Below, piece after piece: positions 21,071 to 33,673 of a stretch of 64,000 nucleotides of DNA; the first letter of the stretch is position 1; every line of letters begins with the position of its first letter. Made by a program: the position numbers and the translations under genes. The DNA lies in the NCBI GenBank assembly GCA_037179515.1, contig JAXCGZ010020995.1:36251-100250 (forward strand), read 5' to 3'. The notes under the pieces are model-generated. The model ran no database searches. It worked only from the letters and a program-made list of their open reading frames with translations, and had not been told where the DNA came from. The DNA comes from Halocaridina rubra. Its lineage: Eukaryota; Arthropoda; Malacostraca; Decapoda; Atyidae.

Positions 21071-22960
21071 TTCCCTACCTTCTAAGTAAGTTTTTATCCA
21101 TTTCAAGACATTTCCGCCTATTCTAGCCATTGCTTGCAGCTTCTTAATTAGTCTCCTGTGTGGGAGAGTGTCAAATGCTTTCTGGAAGTCTAGGAATATG
21201 TAATCTGCCCAGTCCTCTCTTTCCTGTAAGATTCGGCTTTCCTCATCATAAAATTCTAATAAGTTTGTTACTGTTGATCTATCTTCTCTGAAGCCATGTT
21301 GTTTCACTGACAAAAAGTTGAAGGATTCCAAGTGAAGAGAGATATGTTTTCTTAGAAGTTTCTCTATAAATTTGCAAACTATGCTGGTCAAAGAAACTGG
21401 TCTATAGTTTAGAGACGTATCCTTATTTCTCTTATTGAAGATAGGTATCACGTTCACTTTTTTCCAGCATCTTGGCATCTCCCCTGACTCCAGTGACTTT
21501 TTAAATATGATACTTAGTGCCACTGATATTGAGTTTGCGCATTTTTTTAAGTACATGAGGGGATATAGCATCAGGACTTGTAGTTTTATGGACATCTTAC
21601 TCCATCAACACTTTGCATATCTCTGTGGCTGAAAGGATGATGTTCTCTAATACCGACCCATGAGATTCTATATCTTCCATCTGAGGGGGTGGGGTATTTT
21701 CTACTGTAAATACTAACTGAAACTCCTTGTTCAATTCTTTGCAGATCTCTTCATCCGTCTCAGTGATGCTTCCATCCGCTTTCTTAAGCCTTAAAACCTG
21801 TTCTTTTACCTTCAGTTTTCATCTAATAAAGCTGTGCAAAAGCTTGGGATTTTCTTTAGCCTTCCTGGTGATGTCCCTTTCATAGTCTCTCTCTGCCTCT
21901 CTTCTTTCACTTAGGTAATCATATCTTGTTCTTTTGTAGTATTGCCAGGCATTTATATTTTTTCTCCTCCTATACCTTTTCCAGAATTTGTCTCTCCACT
22001 CCTTAGCTCTTTTACACTCATTATCGAACCATTCTCTCTGGTATGCATGCATTACACCTACTTTGGTGACAGGTATGCATCAATCTACTATCTTCCCTTA
22101 TTTCTCACAAAAGATGTCGTACATTTCTTGTACAGATTTATTGTAAAATTAGGTCTTTCAGTCAATAACTGCAAAAAGCATATTCATTTTGATGCAATCT
22201 CCTTTTTGATAGCTCCTCCTCATGTCCTCAGTTTCTCTAGTCTCAGGCAGAACATCTTCAATGATATACTCCATCAACAACACACAGTGGTCATTCTTTC
22301 CAATTGGTGGTTCATACTCAATTTTTTCATTATCCAACACATTATCTGTGACTACTGGATCAAGTAGTGATGGCTCATCCGCACCCTTGGCCCTTGTTGG
22401 TTCCAGTGCATGTTAGTGTAGGAAATTCCCTTGTATGCAATCTAGGAATCTTGCCCCGAATGAGTCCTCACCACTGTGTGGGTCAAGATTTATCCAATCT
22501 ATCTCTTTATTATTAAAATCCCCCATAAACAAAATCCTACATTTTCTCTCCCATGTCTTGTTAACAACTGAGTTTATGACTTCAATAGTACCTATATGAC
22601 TTTCCTCATAAACTTCTAACCTATGTTGGTTCCTTGAAGGTTATATACAACAGTTATTATAATGCACTCTGACCCAGTATTTATGCGAGCAACAAGAAAT
22701 TCCTTGAACTCACTTTCTATAGCAAAGTTTATTTCTTCAACCTAAATCCTTTCATTTATGAGCAGTGCTATCCCTCCACCAGTCCTCTCAAAGCTTTCAA
22801 CCCTTAATATTCTGAAGCCCTTAGGAAAAACTGTGATGCTGTTTATGTCCTCACTCAGCTTAGTCTCTGTAACTGCTACTATATCTGCCTCACTGTTGTG
22901 ATTTTTATTTCTTAATTCTACTGCCTTACCAGCTAATCCATCAGCATTCGTGTATAACAA
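21071..22960 (-). pseudogene. LINE-A copy 2 ORF2 remnant (endonuclease, RT N-terminal part)
   Basis: 22960-22742 encodes LYTNADGLAGKAVELRNK and IVAVTETKLSEDIN, the N-terminus of the APE-type endonuclease. 22340-22158 covers NDHCVLLMEYIIEDVLPE, where the histidine of the catalytic SDH is retained but Ser is Asn. 22052-21819 is the basic linker. 21595-21071 is the RT start (NYRPVSLTSIVCKFIEKLL, DFQKAFDTLPHRRL). Numerous stops and indels. Confidence 0.8.
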
Positions 22961-22999
22961 TCTTAAAGAGGCCCAACTCCTGATCTTCTGTCATTTTCA

Positions 23000-24055
23000 T
23001 CTTTTTTCCCCTTTGTCTGGAAGACCTCTGAATTGAAAATGTTTCTTCTCTTCTTCATTTCTTTCCTCATTTAACCTTTTAGCCTCTTGCAACAAGTTTT
23101 TGATCCTTTCCATCTCTTCCTGTGTTCTGTATCGTGCAATGAACACTTCTTTGAATTCTTGAAGGTCTTTTAGTCTTTTTTCCTCATCAATATTTCTCTA
23201 CTTGTGTCCTCTCTCTCAAATTTTCCTTTTGTTGGTCTCTTCTTTCCCTCCCTAGAACATTTACCTTGTTGGTGAATGTTTACAATATCCTCAGGACCAC
23301 AAACTACTCCAAGTTTTCTTGTCAGGTCTACAACCCTAGCTTTATTTTCTTTAAGTCTCCCCTGCCATGTTGGCTCCTGGGATTCGTGTATGTCTGAGAT
23401 TTCCACTGTCTTCTCTTTATCGAGTGCCTATTTAATCAGTGGATTTGCCCTTTCCATCACAACGTCTTTCAATTTTTTGATTGCTGTTTCTTTATTGTCA
23501 ACTGTTTGTATGTTTTCCAGTACCACCACCTTCATAGCCTCTTTTACTGCCACATTCCCATTTAATGCATCAGCAAAGGAAGTTTTCATGGCATCATGTT
23601 CCATATTCAGCTCCTGAAACTCTTTCCTAAATTGTGGGATGTTTTCCTTAATCTGTACATTCCAAGCTGCAATCTCGTCTCTCTCAGAAGAGAGCAGTGA
23701 ACTAGCATTTAATTCTTTTAAGTTGTCATTCAGCTGTTCGTTGTTATCTTCTTGTTTAGAAATTCTGGTTTCTAGTTCACTCTTTTCCCCCTCCAGCTTC
23801 TTTATTAATTTTTCTAGTTCTTTTCTCTCTAGCCTTTGTGCTTTATTTGCTTCCTCCAAGCATCTTATTTCCTCTCTGAGTGTTTCATTCTCTTTCATTT
23901 CTCTATACATACTCCGAATTTTATCATCAAGGTTTATAACCATTGTCTTTAATGCCTTGATATTCTGTTTAATCTCCTAACAGCTACTCCTCATCCTGCT
24001 ACATCCCCTGGAGATCCTCAAGCACCCCTCCCCAACCAGAGATGGCCCCATTCTC
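23000..24055 (-). pseudogene. LINE-A copy 2 ORF1 remnant (coiled coil)
   Basis: The largest piece, 23943-23428, is a heptad-rich coiled coil (LREEIRCLEEANKAQ, ERKELEKLIKKLEGEKSELE) that in LINE ORF1 proteins makes oligomers. 23406-23170 carries the following RNA-binding-like region (EISDIHESQEPTWQGRLKEN, KLGVVCGPEDIVNIHQ). An in-frame stop at about 23427-23429 and further breaks interrupt the frame relative to the complete ORF1 at 52234-53313. Confidence 0.8.
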
Positions 24056-24080
24056 ATGTTTTCCCTTTCACATAATATAC

Positions 24081-24357
24081 ATCAAAAGGGAAATAATGAC
24101 TAACATATTCAAAAGACAATTAAGATTCACAGGACATATAGAAAGGAAGGAAGGCCTCGAGATCACCTGCATGACTGGGAGAACTCTGGGAAAGAGAGGA
24201 AGAGGAAGACCCAGAAAGAAATTCTTAGATGGATTAAAAGAAGCGATTGGTGGGAATTGGACGGATGCTCAGATATGGAGAAGAATGAAAGATAGGGGAG
24301 CATGGCGATCCATGGTGGCCCACGTCCAAGCGGGTACGGCACTGCGGTAAGGTAATA
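24081..24357 (+). pseudogene. RTE-type LINE C-terminal fragment with (TA)n
   Basis: A plus-strand frame (about 24075-24350) encodes [34 protein letters not shown] and [20 protein letters not shown]. This order, a R-x-L-x-W/F-x-GH-x-x-R patch, RGRPRxxWLD and a DR-x-W-R-x-x-V end, is the conserved C-terminus of RTE-type and related craniate/arthropod LINE ORF2 proteins. It stops at TAA after ALR and is followed by (TA)n. It is only the last ~90 residues, so a 5'-truncated insertion. It differs from the RTE-like copy at 24.5-26.1 kb. Confidence 0.7.
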
Positions 24358-26082
<1,725 letters not shown>

Positions 26083-26444
26083 ATGGAGTATATCCGTAGT
26101 GGTAATAACATATTTCTGACTGCATTTCAAGACCAGCTAATGTCATCTCTATTTCACTTATTAATCTACGGGCAATAGCTAGTGCCCAAGAATGCAATGA
26201 AGAAATAAAATCTTTTTAGGGATTTGGAAGAAAATTCAAAACACTTAAAAGCTATTTTCAAGATTCTCAGTGACAATGGTTTACGAATCTTTCTTGATAA
26301 TTGTGTCTTTATTGCTGCCTCCTTAGATTTACTTGGATTTACAGTGTCTCATCAAGGGAATGCTTCACCAGAATGTAAGAAATCAGGCAACCAAGACTTC
26401 CCATTACCCCCAGATTCTAAGGGCTTAAGAAAGTTTCTGGGCAT
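26083..26444 (+). pseudogene. Ty3-D gypsy pol fragment, unit 1 (RNase H end joined to RT)
   Basis: Begins with codons for the RNase H end (MEYIRSGN.., then a diverged ADCxSRxANVISISLIN) and continues, without the integrase that should follow, into RT sequence (EENSKHLKAIFKILSDNGLR, VASPECKKS-like and LPPDSKGLRKFLGMV), which should lie upstream of RNase H. This back-to-front join is repeated at 30.69-31.06 kb, so it is a property of a tandemly duplicated segment and not of one rearrangement. It is cut at GGGCATGG by LINE-E. Confidence 0.75.
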
Positions 26445-26550
26445 GGTTGTTGTTGTTGTTGTTTGAGATTAAAGCCAACCTTGTGTTGGCACGGGCCCTT
26501 GTCCAAAGAACGGCCCGTAGGTTAGAGGTTATACCTCTTGGGTTGTTTTA

Positions 26551-28734
26551 TCACCTTGGTGGTTCGAAAGTTTCCAAGGTGGTGAGATGTGTGTCTATGT
26601 TGTCAAGTATTTCCTTAACAATTTTGGCTGCATGAACTGTCGCATTGGGGTGTTGTGGTTCCATGTTTAATCCGTTCCTTAAGCTGTTTGTCTTTGGACA
26701 TTCTAAAAGATAATGCAGCAGGGCCTTATCAGCTGTCTTGCGACAGTGTGCACACTCTTTTCTGGGGTTCTCAATAATTTCCCAGCAGCATTTGTAGTCT
26801 AGCCTGAGTCTAGCTATCATGACAGCCAGACTCCTTGGGGTGTACTTGGATACCGGTGAGGGCTCAAGTTTTGTTGCTTCCCTGTACCACGTGGCAGAGT
26901 AGGAGCTTTTGTTGACCCAGTAGTTGTGGTTTTCCTGCTTTGATCTCTGTAGTGCCTGCTTGGTTTTTGATTTGTGTTGTTGAAGACTGGGTTGTATAGA
27001 GTGCTGTATGCTGTGGCATAAGACAGCATCCTTGGCAAGTTGATCTGCCTTGTCATTTCCAGGGATGTTGATATGGCTGGGTATCCAGTTGATGGTTACC
27101 GGTCTTCTTTGTTCTTGATGTTGCACTAGCAGTGTTTGGACCGTGCTGATTAGGTTGATGTTTTCTTTTAACTTCTGCTGCTGTAGTGCTTGGACAGAGG
27201 AGAGTGAGTCAGTGTGTATGGTAACAGGTCCTTGTCCTTTTTCAATTGAGTTGTGCAGAGCCATTTTGATGGCAAATAACTCAGTCTGCAGAGTGGAGCA
27301 GGAGTCTGAAAGTCTCCAGAAAGCTGTAAAACTCTCCGAGTAGACTGCCGCTCCAGTTGCAGGGATACCAGCATTGACAGTACCATCTGTGTAGTAGGAG
27401 ACGCCTTCTGCTTGGTTGGTTTCAGCGATAGCAGCTAGAGCTGCTTCATGCAGTTGTATCTTTGAACAGGCTTTCTTGCTGTCAGGAAGACTGGTGGTGT
27501 TGAATTTTGCAGGGTGTACTCTCCATGGGACTAGCGGCTTGTAGTTGGTGCAGGGCTTGTCTAAGTTTATTCTTGCCAGTTCAGATGCCATGTTGCATTT
27601 GTGAATACTTTTTAGAAGGTGGCCAGCATAGCTGTTTGGGATAGGGAGGTCAGGATGTTTGTTGAGGGCATCTTTCAGCCTTTTTTGCGTGTGGGATTTC
27701 CTTTCAGATAACAGAGCCTTTGTTATGGAGTTGGTGTTGGAAAAGTTTATCCAGCTATATAAGGGAGGTAGATTTGTTTCCATTTGTAGGTTGCATATCC
27801 TGGTCCACATAGGAGCCCCCAGCATGTAATGCATGGCGTTGTTCTGGATCACTTCAATAGTGGAGATTTGTTGTGCATTGAGGTTGGCTAGGGTTGGGGC
27901 GCTGTAGGTGATCAGGGATCTAATGGTGGCTGTATAAAATTTCCTTAGGACCTGAATACCTGCTCCTTCTTGGAGAGATGTCATATATCTCATAGGGGTT
28001 AGTCTGTTGTGAGCTCTTTCTCTGAGATATGTGATCTGAGGTTTGAAGGTGAGATGCCTGTCTATGTAAACTCCTAGATACATGAATGTATCCACCCACT
28101 CTATGTTTCCATTGGCTAGGGTGATCGGGGCTAGTGGTACTGGAGTTTTTACGGCCATAGCTTTTGTTTTGTTTCCGTTGATTTTGAGTCCCAGCTCCTT
28201 GCTTTTCTGATGGAATAGGTCTACTGCTTTTTGAGCGCTGGCTAATCTATTGCCTCCTCTGCTGATGAAGACTACATCGTCGGCATAGATGAAGATGTCT
28301 ACTCCTTGGGGTAGTTGAAGTTGAAAGAAGTTCTCCATCAGTACATTGAAAAGCAGTGGACTGAGGATGCCTCCTTGTGGGGTACCATTTTCTAATTTCT
28401 TGTAAGTTGATAGATGCCTTTGGAATTTTACTCTAGCCTCTCTGTTTCTGACATGGTTTGAGACCCAACTTAGTAGATGTCCCTTAACTCCCTTTTTTGC
28501 TAGGCAGCTTAGGATGGCTGCTGGATTAGCCAGTTCAAAAGCCTTCTCAAGATCTAAGAAGACTACAACGGCGGCCTTGTTGTTTATGCAGCTGAGGACA
28601 TCCATAATGCACTGTGTGGTGCCTACATTATCTCTGTAGGCATACAAGTGAGGGTGTAAGGGGCCTATTTTGAATTTTAATCTTTTGAGTACCATTTTTT
28701 CTGCTGTTTTTTCTAAACAGCTTAGTAGTGACAT
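26551..28734 (-). CDS. LINE-E ORF2, RT and RNase H domains
   Basis: A 727-residue uninterrupted frame. RT: LLSCLEKTAEKMVLKRLK, AYRDNVGTTQCIMDVL, VVFLDLEKAFELA, LENGTPQGGILSPLLFNVLM and catalytic IYADDVVFI (residues about 148-156). An RNase H domain lies at residues about 445-570: SYYTDGTVNAG (first Asp), LQTELFAIKMAL (Glu), IHTDSLSSVQAL (second Asp) and WIPSHINIPGNDKADQLAK (His and last Asp), so all catalytic residues are present. A C-terminal CAHCRKTADKALLHYLLECP is the Cx2C...HxxxxC finger common to I-type LINEs. It is probably read as one protein with the upstream endonuclease in intact copies. Few lesions suggest a young family. Confidence 0.88.
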   Translation of the reverse strand: MSLLSCLEKTAEKMVLKRLKFKIGPLHPHLYAYRDNVGTTQCIMDVLSCINNKAAVVVFLDLEKAFELANPAAILSCLAKKGVKGHLLSWVSNHVRNREARVKFQRHLSTYKKLENGTPQGGILSPLLFNVLMENFFQLQLPQGVDIFIYADDVVFISRGGNRLASAQKAVDLFHQKSKELGLKINGNKTKAMAVKTPVPLAPITLANGNIEWVDTFMYLGVYIDRHLTFKPQITYLRERAHNRLTPMRYMTSLQEGAGIQVLRKFYTATIRSLITYSAPTLANLNAQQISTIEVIQNNAMHYMLGAPMWTRICNLQMETNLPPLYSWINFSNTNSITKALLSERKSHTQKRLKDALNKHPDLPIPNSYAGHLLKSIHKCNMASELARINLDKPCTNYKPLVPWRVHPAKFNTTSLPDSKKACSKIQLHEAALAAIAETNQAEGVSYYTDGTVNAGIPATGAAVYSESFTAFWRLSDSCSTLQTELFAIKMALHNSIEKGQGPVTIHTDSLSSVQALQQQKLKENINLISTVQTLLVQHQEQRRPVTINWIPSHINIPGNDKADQLAKDAVLCHSIQHSIQPSLQQHKSKTKQALQRSKQENHNYWVNKSSYSATWYREATKLEPSPVSKYTPRSLAVMIARLRLDYKCCWEIIENPRKECAHCRKTADKALLHYLLECPKTNSLRNGLNMEPQHPNATVHAAKIVKEILDNIDTHLTTLETFEPPR

Positions 28735-30195
28735 GGGTCGTGGATTCGTTGGGTCTTTAGGTTTTGGGATAGGCTGAATATCCTGTTAACTCCAGATTTT
28801 TGGCAACACCCTTAATAAGTAAGTGCTGTTTGTCAGATGGAGGTAGGCGGCTTCACCTGCAGTGCCCATGTTGTTGATCATTGTGTAGGTGATACCGTCT
28901 GCACCAGGGGCTGTGTCTTTCCCTCTATGTTTGGTGTTTCTGAGTTCTTGAGAGGTGAATGGTGCATCTGTCTCATCTTTTTGATCGCAGGCATGATGTA
29001 TGATGTCCCATCTTTGTAGCCTTAGGTCATTTTGGATCCTAATTGTGCTTGGTGGAAGTTGTTGGGTTGCTGAGCAGCTGGAAAAGGTGTCTGCAAGTCT
29101 TTCTGCTTCCTCCATTGGTTTTGGATGCGTGGGTACTTTGGTTGATTTTTTTTCCAAACACTTTCCTGAGCATTTGCCATAGCTCTGTGAGGTTGGTGTG
29201 CTGGTTTAGGTTGGCACACCATTCAAGCCATTTGTCAGTCCGGATATTTGAGACAGTCTTGTGGGTGTCTGTGACCACCTCCTGAAGCACTGCTCTATTA
29301 GCATCTGTGGGTCTTTTCCTATATAGCTTCCTGACCCTATTTAATCTTTGGTTGGCCTCTTTCACTTCTTGACAGTAGTACCATGCATCTTTATATTCCC
29401 TTTTTGGTGGTTTGTGTGTTGGTATGGCATCATCGGCTGCTTTGTGGAAGGCGGAGATGATATCTTGTGCTAAAATGTTGATGTCTACGGGTGCAGTGTA
29501 GTTTGCATGCCACTGTGTTAATGATTGCTCAAATTTTGTCCAGTTTGCCAAGTTTTGATTCCATTTGGGAGGAGAAGGTGGAATAGGTGGAAGTTTAGGC
29601 AGTTGGATGCCTGTCTAAGTGGCATAGTGATCACTCATGAGGTGAGGATGCATGCTCCAGTCGGTGTGGGGAGTGAGGGAGGAGGTTATGAAGGACAGGG
29701 CTAGTCTTCCTCCTCGTACATGTGTTGGAACCCCACTGTTTATAAGATGGATGTTGGGGAATTCGTCCAGAAGATGAGCAATATGTTCGCCGTCATCATT
29801 ATTTGGCCTTATTGAGTTTAGAATTGTATGATGGGCATTGAAATCGCCACCTATGAAGGATGGCTCCTCAGCAGCAGTTGCAAAGAGCTCTCCACCCTCT
29901 AAGAGGCCGTTTATATGCTTGTATATGTTGTATATTGTTAAGTTTTGATTTAGAAGTTGTATTCTGACAGCCTGGATCTCCATGTTTTCCCCGCAGCTTG
30001 GAGGGTTGATGTTGGTGGCTGGGATGCAGTTTTTGACTAGAGTTATTAGTCCTCTATTGGTATGGTTGTCTGATGGTATTGTGAATGCTTTGTATCCTGT
30101 GAAGTTGAATCCTTTTTGTTCTTTGAACAGCGTTTCTTGTAGAAGGATGACGTCAAAATCTCCTTCCTTGGCTGCTGATTGCAGGGAGGCATGCT
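28735..30195 (-). pseudogene. LINE-E ORF2 N-terminal part: endonuclease and linker
   Basis: Reading from 30195: HASLQSAAKEGDFDVILLQE (endonuclease, catalytic Glu in LLQE), IYNIYKHING, FIGGDFNAHH (catalytic Asp/Asn motif) and HLMSDHYAT (SDH). A stop at about 29612-29614 follows, then the same frame continues 29611-29039 with a basic linker (KPPKREYKDAWYYCQEVKEA, KLYRKRPTDANRAVLQE). A shift in the T8 run at about 29143-29150 moves coding to 29157-28786 (KDTAPGADGITYTMINNM, the RT entry motif), ending in a stop three bases before the RT frame below. Only three lesions separate this from an open frame. Confidence 0.82.
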
Positions 30196-30196
30196 T

Positions 30197-31310
30197 ATAG
30201 ACGTCTAATATCTCACTTTGCTGATATAGTGTTCCCCCTGACAGAAATTATTAAAGAATTTCCGAATCCTAAGAAGTTATAGTGGTCAGAAGAAGCTGCA
30301 AAGTCCTTCAATGGCATCAAAGACGCATTACAAAATGTGTCGGTTTTAATTATCATGCCCATGTTTCAGATTCCCTGCAATTGGTGACTGATTGTTCTGC
30401 TGTGGCTGCAGCACCTGCCCTCCATCAAATGTGAATAGTTCACCTGTGTCTGTTGCATTTTACTCCAGGAAGCTATCTGAATCTCAATGGGAGTACTCTG
30501 CATTTGACTGAGAGTTATTGGCTGCATATTCAGCTGTCTTACATTTCATAGATATAACTGGATGATGTCGGGTCACATTATTCACACACTATAAACCATT
30601 AGTTTCTGCTTTTCATAGCAGGAACCCAGCTAAGACAGATAAGCAACAAAGACGTTTTTCTTGCTTATTGGATTATGTTACAAACATGGAGTATATCCGT
30701 GGTGGTGATATCATTGTTGCTGACTGCCTTTCAAGACTAGCTAATGTCATCTCTATTTCACTTATTAATTTATGGGCAATAGCCAATGCCCAAGAATGCG
30801 ATAAAGAAATAAAATCTTTCTAGTGATTTGGAAGAACATGTAAAACACTTAGTAACTATCTTTAAGATTCTCAATCACAATAGTTTACAAATCTCTCTAA
30901 ATAAGTGTGTTTTTGTTGCTGCCTCCTTAGATTTCCTTGAAATTACAGTGTCTCCTAAAGGTGTTGCCTCTCCAGAATGTAAGAAATCAGCCATCCATGA
31001 CTTCCCATTACCCCCAGATTCTAATGGTTTAAGAAGGTTTCTGGGCATGGTTGGATTTATAGACGTCTAATTTCTTACTTTGCTGATATAGCGTTTCTCA
31101 TGACAGAACTTATCAAAGAATTTCCGAATCCTAAGAAGTTATAGTGGTCAGAAGAAGCTGCAAAGTCCTTCAATGGCATCAAAGACGCTTTACAAAATGT
31201 GTCGGTTTTAAGTCATCATGCCCATGTTTCAGATGCCCTGCAGTTGGTGACTGATTGTTCTGCTGTGGCTGCAGCATCTGCCCTCCATCAAATGTGAATA
31301 GTTCACCTGT
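30197..31310 (+). pseudogene. Ty3-D gypsy pol fragment, units 1-3 continued
   Basis: After LINE-E, RT thumb and RNase H coding resumes (DVXYLTLLIXCS-like, then LQLVTDCSAVAAAPALHQM near 30372, SLAAYSAVLHF-like near 30520). At about 30740-30815 the RNase H end VADCLSRLANVISISLIN joins directly to RT at 30828 (EEHVKHLVTIFKILNHNSLQ, ASPECKKSAIHDF, LRRFLGMVGF). RNase H sequence then recurs at 31060-31310, nearly identical to 30200-30425. Several in-frame stops are shared between units, for example the TAG in AGTTATAGTGGTC, so duplication followed the decay. Confidence 0.78.
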
Positions 31311-31689
31311 GACGATTTACAAGAACAAAGACAGAATAAGGGAATGTGAAAAGTGCCATGCCTATGCAATTTACTATTATTAGTAAGAGGAGGAAAAGAC
31401 TTACAGAAGTAACAGAAAAACTTCTAACCATTTGGAAGTAATAGCAGTGACAGCAGTTGATTCAGGAAAAGACTTTGTCCCTTCTCGAAGATTTGAAGGC
31501 TAAGGCAGGTGAAACATTTGCAGAAAGTTATGGATGGTTCAGTTTGAAGAATCGTGCAAACTTGCATCATGTGAACTGTTTGGGTCATGTCGACTTTTAT
31601 AGGCATTGAAAGTTAATAATTGTACCGGAAATCATCCCTGCTACTGAAGATCTTAATGCCATTAATCCTTCTTCGATAAGCGCAGTCTC
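31311..31689 (+). pseudogene. Tigger/pogo-type transposase N-terminal remnant
   Basis: Frames read NVKSAMPMQFTIISKRRKRL, LTEVTEKLLTIWK, LIQEKTLSLLEDLKAKAGE and FAESYGWFSLKNRANLHHVN, which is the CENP-B/Tc5-type HTH region of Tigger transposases (pattern LLxxWIEDQ, AxSLFEDLK, GWFxRFKxRxxLHNVK). Stops and a frameshift interrupt it, and the DDE catalytic domain is not present. Gmr1-C is inserted at 31689/31690, and the same repeat continues at 42730 on the other side. A paralogue lies at 56.28-56.77 kb on the minus strand. Confidence 0.75.
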
Positions 31690-33651
31690 TGTGACAGAGT
31701 GTTTCGCTCAATGTCAACAGAGGCTGTTAGATGCCTTAAAAAATAAATTAGTAACATAACTGTTATTTTCTAACTAAAAAATAAATTTAACATAACTGTT
31801 ATTTTCTAACTAAAAAAATAATTCCCACTTCTTGACTTTCGCAGATTATGATTATTTGCAATTTGTATTTTAGCCTATAGCTAATTCTATATAGCTTATT
31901 TACTCTTCTTGTACGTGTAGAAGTATAGCCCCAATATAAAGGCTGCTCCTATTTTTCTGTCTGCAACGAGCCAAGAAAATTAAGAAACAAATAACCAGTA
32001 ACCTAACTTTTCATTATTATTCTCGTTTTATTTTATTTGCTTCCACTTGTTGCACCTAAAAATACTGTCTCTCCCTTGCATCTCTGCTATAATTGCCTGC
32101 CAGGGACCACCACTAAAATAGTCCTTAAAATGATATCAGAGCCAATTACTGCTCTAGGAATGTCTCCTACAGATGACGTCACGAGGCACAAGGAGACGCT
32201 CTCTTTTGGCGCCGAGACTGCCCAGAGGCAACATCTCGCCTGGGTAGTCTAAGTTTATTTTCAAATTCCAGTTACGTGGCATCTTCACAGGAATTCATCT
32301 AGCACAACAAGGAATTCATCTAGCACAACAAGGTGAGGGATAGTGTATGGTAAAGCTCGTGGGTCAAGCAAATTGGTTTATTTTCGAGAATTAGTTACAT
32401 TCGTTACTGGATAAATCTTATGGATTTCTATTCTCAGATTCCATTCCCAGTCACACGAAATTTTGTAGATTACCACACTGGAATCTCACATGCCAAAGTT
32501 AATTCCTTAACCTGTAAATTACAGCTGATATATATTGCTGAGAAGTTTCTTTTCACTGAATGTGATAAACGAAAATCTCATCCTCTGAAGACTGGTTATG
32601 AGCCCGTAAAAATCTATCTCTCTTCCTAATAAATTCTAATTTCATTTCACCCCTTTCTATCATCGTAAATAAAGTGTTTTACTTCAAAAACTCGTCAATA
32701 AAGCTATTTGCCAAAAAACAAAATTGCAAATATTCAAAAGGTAATTTTTCCCAGTTGGCTATGCAAATATTTCTTGTTAACCACAATTTAATGAATGCAT
32801 ACCGTATTTATCTTGCTAATTCTTCATATGTTGGGGATAAAGTGTTTTGAGTTATAAGTTGCAAATACCTCAAAAGGTGGTTTTGCACCCTTTTTTTTCA
32901 TTGCAAAGTTCTTGATAACTAAAAGTGAATGAATACTGTATTTATCTCGTAGATTCTTCCTTTATCCTAAATAGAGTGTTTTACCATATTAATTGCATAT
33001 CAGTAATAAGCATTGCAACTTTTGTGGTTGCCCACAATTTAAGGAATACATACAGTACTGTATTTGTCTTGCTTATTCTTCATTTATTGTGAATATATTA
33101 TTTTCTTTAAAACCAGTAAAGAATTAATGTTTTGTATGCTATTATGGTAGCATAAATATTTCTGGTTAGCTGTGAATAACCTATATATATTCATCCAGTA
33201 GAATGACATTGGAAACTCATTATATGTGTGCTCATGCTTTCAGTTTCCCATTATAAACAGTGTGTCATTTCTGTTTCTGAAATTGCAGTGTCCTGTATTC
33301 TACTCTGCCTGTGTGACAGAGGTAATCATCGAGTTGAGGCCAAAGTCTTGGCATACGTCCGTGGTGCCGGGAAACGAACTCATACTCACCTCCTCCGGGA
33401 TTCGAGGCAGCATTTCATAAAATTTAATTTGAGAAATTTAATTCAATTCTTTTAATGTCATTGCATTTCCAAAATTAAAAGAAAGTTGAATTCTGAGTTT
33501 CATTTAACCGACTAATGGTAATAAAAATGGGGTGTTCAAGTACAAATATCTGTCCTGTCTGTTTGTGAGCTCTTAACCGAGCTCGGTACTTTGAGTCCCC
33601 TTAGTAAAACAGAATCTTAACAACACTCTAGCATCTTTAAACCCCCCCACA
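31690..33651 (+). repeat. Gmr1-C 5' LTR
   Basis: 1962 bp, starts TGTGACAGAGTGTTTCGC and ends CTTTAAACCCCCCCACA. It is unusually long for Ty3/gypsy. Several short open frames within it (for example 32037-32252) are repeated exactly in the 3' LTR and have no recognisable product. GAATTCATCTAGCACAACAAG is tandemly duplicated at about 32291-32331. Confidence 0.92.
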
Positions 33652-33655
33652 GATT

Positions 33656-33673
33656 TGGCGCCCGAACAGGGAC
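33656..33673 (+). promoter_or_regulatory. Gmr1-C primer-binding site (tRNA-Lys)
   Basis: TGGCGCCCGAACAGGGAC lies four bases after the LTR end. It is the complement of the 3' 18 nt of the tRNA-Lys used as primer by several retroelements. Confidence 0.9.

Larger units (their letters stand above)
21071..24080 (-). mobile_element. LINE-A copy 2, 5' part (minus), far side of Ty3-B
   Basis: Continues the LINE-A copy interrupted at 11373. Reading from right to left: 5' leader and ORF1 (about 24050-23000), endonuclease (22960-22160), linker (22052-21819) and RT (21632-21071). It matches the fuller copy at 49.3-53.4 kb over the whole length, ending at about 24080 where that copy continues further upstream. 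Confidence 0.88.
26445..30196 (-). mobile_element. LINE-E: I-type LINE with RNase H (minus)
   Basis: A 5'-truncated LINE inserted into Ty3-D. The plus-strand TTGTTGTTGTTGTTGTTT at 26443-26462 is its 3' tail, (CAA)n on the element strand. ORF2 contains an endonuclease (from about 30195), a linker, RT and a C-terminal RNase H, the combination found in the I clade and relatives. The 5' boundary is near 30196, where gypsy sequence resumes with TTATAGACGTCTAA. GGCATG near both junctions may be a short target duplication. Confidence 0.85.

Noticed and set aside
23276..23980. Plus-strand Ser/Phe-rich frames opposite the LINE-A ORF1 (also at 52550-53053)
   Set aside because: They are antisense shadows of a Lys/Glu-rich coiled coil, which always gives Phe/Ser/Leu on the other strand.
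32037..33455. Small open frames in the Gmr1-C LTRs, repeated at 41115-42533
   Set aside because: They occur in both LTRs because the LTRs are identical copies, not because of selection. No motif or start context supports a gene.
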